Shown here piece after piece: positions 61,526-64,000 of a stretch of DNA of 64,000 nt. Within the stretch, counting starts at the first letter, position 1, and the number at the start of each line of letters is the position of its first letter. The stretch lies in the NCBI RefSeq assembly GCF_963667685.1, contig NZ_OY763931.1, positions 1,069,501 through 1,133,500 on the forward strand, in the 5' to 3' direction. The position numbers were made by a program, and so were the translations under genes. Origin of the DNA: Maridesulfovibrio sp. Its GTDB lineage: Bacteria > Desulfobacterota > Desulfovibrionia > Desulfovibrionales > Desulfovibrionaceae. Under the pieces are notes generated by a model that was not told the DNA's origin, did no database searches, and saw only the letters and a list, made by a program, of their open reading frames with translations.

Positions 61526-63627
61526 GGACTTTGTTCCTTTATTGATGTTGAAACCTGAGCAGCGGCAGAAACTCCCGGTTCCTTGAATTTACGGATTGAA
61601 ACGGCACAAACTTTCAACTGCGGGGTTCCGGTTACAGGATCGCCCTCGGCAATAGTTAAAATGTTGGCCGGGCTATCGGAGAAATGGAAAGTCATAAAGA
61701 CCAGACCTCGGCGAACCCTTTCGGTCAGCCAAGCGCGGGCTTTGACTGTTCCCCTGCGAGAGCTGATTTCCACCAGTTCACCGTCTGAAACACCATGTTT
61801 AGCAGCATCTACGGGGTGAATCTCCACTAATTCTTCCGGCCATGTCCCGGCTAAGCCGAAACAACGGCGGGTCATGGTACCTGTATGGTAATGGGCAACA
61901 ACCCTTCCGGTTGTAAGAGTCAGCGGATACTCTGCGTCCGGCAGTTCAGCTGGCTCCCGGTGTTCCAGAGGCATAAATTTTCCAGGACCGCGCGCACATC
62001 CGCCAACATGCAGAATCGGGGTTCCGGGGTGGCTTTCATTAAAACATGGCCACTGGATTCCCCCTTCTTCCAGCCGTTCGTAAGTAATTCCCGCATGGCT
62101 TGGAGTCAGCGTTCGCATTTCATCAAAAACTTCGGCTACACTCTCGTAACGCTCCGGGCGGCCTTGGCGGGCAAGCAGATCAGCCAGAATTTTCCAATCC
62201 GGGCGACTCTCGCCAATGGGTTCTACAGCTTTACGGATACGCTGGACCCGCCTCTCAGTGCTGGTAAAAGTTCCGTCCTTTTCCGCAAAGCTGGCTCCGG
62301 GCAGGACAACATCAGCAAGTGCTGCGGTCTCGGTAAGAAAAATATCCTGAACGACAAGAAAATCCACATGCTTTAAACAATGCTCAACATGATTGATGTC
62401 CGGGTCACTGCGCATTGGGTTCTCCCCAAACACAAACAGTCCTTTGAACTTGTCTTCTTCAATTGCATGCAACATTTTAGGTATGGTCATTCCCGGCTCG
62501 GAAGGCAGCGCAACGCCCCATTCAGCTTCAAAAGAAGCCCGTACAGCGCCATCTGTTACCGGCCGATAACCGGTCAGAACATTGGGCAAAGCTCCCATGT
62601 CGCAGGAACCCTGGACATTGTTCTGACCGCGCAAGGGGTTGACTCCGGTTTTCGGGCGCCCGATATTCCCGGTTAATAAAGCAAGGTTGGACACGGACAA
62701 CACATTATTGGTCCCGGTGGTATGCTGGGTAACCCCCATTGTGTAATAGAAGGCGGCGTTGGTAGAACGTCCGATAAGTCTGGCTGCCCTGCGGATACCC
62801 TCAGCAGGCACCTCTGCTATAACAGCTACGCTTTCAGGATCAAAAGCATGCAGGCTCTCCCTGAAAGCAGTGAAATTCTCAGTCGAAGCGGCAACAGCAT
62901 CAAGGTCAGCCAACCCTTCATCGAGAATGACCTTCGCGATAGACGACAGAAGCGGAGTATCCGTACCCGGACGCAGACGAAGCCAGACATCCGCCTGACG
63001 TGCAAGGTCAATCTCACGCGGGTCAATGACGACCAGTCCGGCCCCGTTTCGTTTAGCTTCCAGCATGCCGATACCGATAAGCGGATGACATTCAGTAGTG
63101 TTTGAACCGATAACGCAAACACAATCTCCGCATCCCATATCCCATAGCTCGCGGATCGAGTTGGTCATGGAACCGCTTCCGAGTGATGTAGCCAGCCCGG
63201 CTACAGTTGGAGCGTGTCAGAGACGAGCGCAATGGTCGACGTTATTACTGCCGAGACCTGCGCGGATATATTTTTGAAAAAGGTAATTCTCTTCGTTGGA
63301 ACAGCGTGCGCTGCTGAATCCGCCGACAGCATCAGGACCATATTCAGCCGCAATGGAACCCAAACGGTCTGATACAAGCTGAAGAGCCTCATCCCATGAA
63401 GCCGGGACCAGCCGCCCTCCCTTGCGAACAAGAGGTGTTGTCAGCCGATCTTTATGGTGAACAAAATCGAAACCGAATCGCCCCTTTGAGCACAAAGCCC
63501 CCTGATTCACAGATGGTTCAGGACCCGAAGAAACACCTACAATGCGACCATTCTCAACTTCCAGAGAAAGTGAGCAGCCGACACCGCAATAAGGACATGT
63601 AGTAGTTGTACGTTGCATGGAGCTCAT
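61510..63627 (-). CDS. fdhF: Formate dehydrogenase catalytic subunit, selenoprotein
   Basis: 705 residues read through an in-frame TGA at 63217-63219 decoded as selenocysteine (NVDHCARL-U-HAPTVAGLA), the exact Mo/W-ligand position of FdhF (ARVUHGPSVAGL in E. coli). N-terminal [4Fe-4S] motif CPYCGVGCSL with a fourth Cys in GALCSKG, molybdopterin domains (GNIGRPKTGVNPLRGQNNVQGSCDMG) and a C-terminal dinucleotide-binding domain (LTTGRVVAHYHTGTMTRR). Soluble: no signal peptide. A routine gene caller would split it in two. Start at 63627 or the ATG at 63618. First gene of the operon with ferredoxins, hydrogenase, kinase, regulator and hydG. Confidence 0.95.
63187..63205 (-). promoter_or_regulatory. 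SECIS hairpin for UGA decoding
   Basis: TGTAGCC / GGCTACA, a perfect 7-bp stem with loop GGGCT, starting 11 bases after the UGA on the minus strand, the spacing used by bacterial SelB-dependent elements. Confidence 0.85.
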
Positions 63628-63629
63628 TT

Positions 63630-63645
63630 AGCACATGCTGTGCCA
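63630..63645 (-). promoter_or_regulatory. Putative sigma-54 promoter of the formate/hydrogenase operon
   Basis: TGGCAC-AGCAT-GTGCT on the minus strand, with the invariant GG-N10-GC spacing of -24/-12 elements. Transcription would start about 63620, next to the second ATG (63618), so the mRNA may be leaderless. It also contains the repeat GCACA-GCA-TGTGC. Confidence 0.6.
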
Positions 63646-63739
63646 TAAACCAACAAAACCAACCAGATCATGCAACACACTGAAAATAAAAATAAAAAAA
63701 TTACAAATAAGAGTAGTTGAAATATTATAAAGCCGTAAA

Positions 63740-63777
63740 TTGCGCGCAACAATCCTGCAATTGCATGCAATTGCAGG
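63740..63777. promoter_or_regulatory. Two palindromes, candidate enhancer sites for the sigma-54 activator
   Basis: TTGCGCGCAA at 63740-63749 and a perfect 24-bp palindrome at 63754-63777 containing TTGCATGCAA. Both share TTGC-N2-GCAA. They lie about 95-130 bases upstream of the promoter, a usual enhancer position for NtrC-type regulators. Confidence 0.65.
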
Positions 63778-63960
63778 ACAAGCGTGCAAAAAAGAATTCT
63801 GCCCAATCGAACACGCCAGGAAACCGACCGAATTTTACCTTCAACAATGCAACAATGAACCACATAAAAACATCGATTTGATTTTAAGCACACAACTGAC
63901 TATATTTATATTTGGAAGACTGCGACAGGCACTGGAAGTTAATCGAAGTATGGAGATTTC

Positions 63961-64000
63961 ATGTTAAACAAAAAACCACCTTTTAATTTATTTATATTAT
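63961..64000 (+). CDS. Start of an unidentified gene, cut by the window edge
   Basis: ATG at 63961 with GGAG seven bases upstream; 13 residues (MLNKKPPFNLFIL) before the edge. A basic then hydrophobic start fits a membrane or exported protein. Nothing more can be said. Confidence 0.5.
   Translation, partial: MLNKKPPFNLFIL

Larger units (their letters stand above)
63628..63960. other. Divergent regulatory region
   Basis: 333 bases between fdhF (minus) and a new plus-strand gene. Holds the sigma-54 promoter and palindromes listed separately. The right half is AT-rich with no clear reading frame. Confidence 0.6.

Noticed and set aside
63168-63217. Frameshift or broken formate dehydrogenase gene, suggested by two separate open frames.
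   Set aside because: Both halves are in the same frame, the stop is UGA at the known Sec position (CARL-U-HAPTVAGL) and a SECIS-like hairpin follows.

Overview
The window looks like chromosomal DNA of a marine, moderately AT-rich sulfate reducer of the Desulfovibrionaceae, most like the Maridesulfovibrio (Desulfovibrio salexigens) group. This is inferred from gene content: an 11-subunit-type Nuo complex without NuoEFG, a selenocysteine formate dehydrogenase with an [FeFe] hydrogenase, FeoAB, bacteriohemerythrin, c-di-GMP proteins and a choice-of-anchor/CTERM remnant. I saw no rRNA, tRNA or CRISPR array.

Layout. 0-5 kb (minus): the start of a STAS protein, a receiver/PEP-pyruvate-binding fusion and gdhA. 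5-7 kb (plus): a Phe-rich leader peptide with a complete attenuator, then a 53-aa small membrane protein and a sodium:solute symporter. 7-10 kb: an acetyltransferase, an HsdR_N-like protein and an MFS carrier. 10-13.4 kb: three Fur-box-like sites and feoAB. 13.4-16.3 kb: a sensor kinase whose H-box histidine is Asn, and a CHASE protein with no enzymatic output domain. 16.4-28 kb (minus): nuoABCDHIJK followed by four antiporter-like subunits and a small membrane protein, with a perfect 7-1-7 Fur-box-like palindrome upstream. 28.5-34 kb: a REC-PAS-GGDEF protein, a structured-RNA candidate with tandem terminators, GtrA, YkgJ-like, OsmC, cupin/AraC and an IscA-like protein. 34-40 kb: an Fbp-type ABC importer behind a PP2C-like phosphatase, and a GT4 glycosyltransferase.

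40-51.3 kb (minus) is the most unusual part: ten tightly packed genes. They encode an exported, tail-anchored vWA protein, a two-TM protein, a 1217-aa tubulin/FtsZ-like GTPase fused to an array of zinc ribbons, four soluble helical proteins, two single-TM proteins and an exported protein. A short AraC-type regulator lies upstream, and the right flank is a 5'-truncated surface-protein gene, so this reads as an inserted accessory module. Its function is unknown; a membrane-associated, GTPase-driven assembly is my inference.

52-54.7 kb holds a bacteriohemerythrin and two reciprocally degenerate HD-GYP-type proteins. 55-63.6 kb is one operon: selenoprotein FdhF, HycB-like ferredoxin, [FeFe] hydrogenase, second HycB-like ferredoxin, PAS kinase, sigma-54 response regulator and HydG. 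It has the subunit make-up of a soluble formate hydrogenlyase / hydrogen-dependent CO2 reductase. The in-frame UGA is followed by a SECIS hairpin, and the upstream region carries a -24/-12 promoter and palindromes suited to the operon's own sigma-54 activator. A new plus-strand gene begins at the right edge.
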